The translations under genes and the position numbers were made by a program. DNA of 64,000 nucleotides, from positions 2,752,001-2,816,000 of the forward strand of contig NZ_CP090949.1 in NCBI RefSeq assembly GCF_023823125.1. Reading direction: 5' to 3'. Shown in pieces: positions 63,822-64,000 of the stretch. The stretch's first letter is position 1. The number at the start of each line of letters is the position of its first letter. Source of the DNA: Erythrobacter aurantius (GTDB lineage Bacteria > Pseudomonadota > Alphaproteobacteria > Sphingomonadales > Sphingomonadaceae). The notes under the pieces are model-generated. The model was not told the origin of the DNA, did no database searches, and saw nothing but the letters and a program-made list of their open reading frames with translations.

Positions 63822-64000
63822 ATGACCAGCACAACCACAACCAAGAAGCCGGCAACCAAGCTCGACACGCTTGAGAAGCTGCTCAAGCGCAGGAACGGCG
63901 CGAGCATAGCCGAGATGACAAAGGCGACCGGATGGCAGCAGCACTCGGTGCGCGGCGCACTGGCGGGCGCAATGAAGAAGCGCGGCCACACGATCGCATC
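63822..64000 (+). CDS. DUF3489-domain protein, cut by window edge
   Basis: The first 59 residues are visible: a Thr/Lys-rich start (TSTTTTKKPATK) and then KLDTLEKLLKRRNGASIAEMTKATGWQ with HSVRGAL, the winged-helix-like signature of DUF3489. CGGAGAC precedes the ATG. Such proteins are common in alphaproteobacterial islands and prophages next to methyltransferases of the type encoded divergently here. Confidence 0.82.
   Translation, partial: MTSTTTTKKPATKLDTLEKLLKRRNGASIAEMTKATGWQQHSVRGALAGAMKKRGHTIA

Overview
The window looks like a chromosome segment of a marine or freshwater alphaproteobacterium of the Sphingomonadales (Erythrobacter/Novosphingobium-like). This is inferred from the high GC, the codon style, the gene families (alanine dehydrogenase, KDPG aldolase, lactate 2-monooxygenase-like enzyme, tricorn-like S41 peptidase, DUF5681/ParB-methyltransferase module) and alphaproteobacterial-type insertion sequences. 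No rRNA, tRNA or CRISPR array was seen.

Layout. 1-4.5 kb: ordinary metabolism (alanine dehydrogenase running off the left edge, aldehyde dehydrogenase, FMN-dependent alpha-hydroxy-acid oxidase, DCC-family thiol oxidoreductase). 4.6-21.9 kb, minus strand: 'locus A', a compact operon of a TpsB outer-membrane transporter, a 3145-aa Gly-rich TpsA exoprotein, an exported CHAT (caspase-like) protein, a CHASE2-adenylate cyclase and a small exported protein. 22.2-27.2 kb: 'locus C', a partner-switching set (STAS antagonist, MBL hydrolase, CHASE2-SpoIIE phosphatase, HATPase kinase) with a periplasmic FecR-domain protein and an OmpA-domain lipoprotein. 27.2-31.2 kb: KDPG aldolase and a tricorn-like protease. 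31.2-35.8 kb: patchy accessory DNA (a duplicated 143-bp leader, a small exported protein, alpha/beta hydrolase, a TetR relic, an SRPBCC protein, a TetR gene cut by an IS6 element). 35.9-55.9 kb, plus strand: 'locus B', a second, rearranged copy of the locus A gene set. It ends in a 4142-aa TpsA that carries 28 apparently identical 282-bp (94-aa) YDG-type repeats. 55.9-59.4 kb: nested IS elements around a second eda gene. 59.4-61.2 kb: an IS-truncated class V aminotransferase and an Lrp/AsnC regulator. 61.2-64 kb: a phage- or island-type module of two DUF5681 proteins, a ParB-methyltransferase and a DUF3489 protein.

Main biological message. Loci A and B share the same five protein types: TpsA exoprotein, TpsB transporter, signal-peptide-bearing TPR-like/CHAT protein, CHASE2-class III cyclase and a two-cysteine exported protein. 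Tight spacing or overlapping stop/start codons suggest translational coupling. This looks like a self-contained secretion-signalling system: exoprotein export, a periplasmic caspase-like protease candidate, and a membrane receptor that would report periplasmic state as a cyclic nucleotide. A third CHASE2 receptor, with phosphatase output and a FecR partner, lies between them. Locus B is bracketed by IS elements, and the B side of the window also carries an inverted 889-bp copy of the eda/tricorn-3' region, so it is probably mobile or recombination-prone.

Limits: all domain calls are by eye from the translated sequence, without HMM or database searches. The cooperative model is inference.
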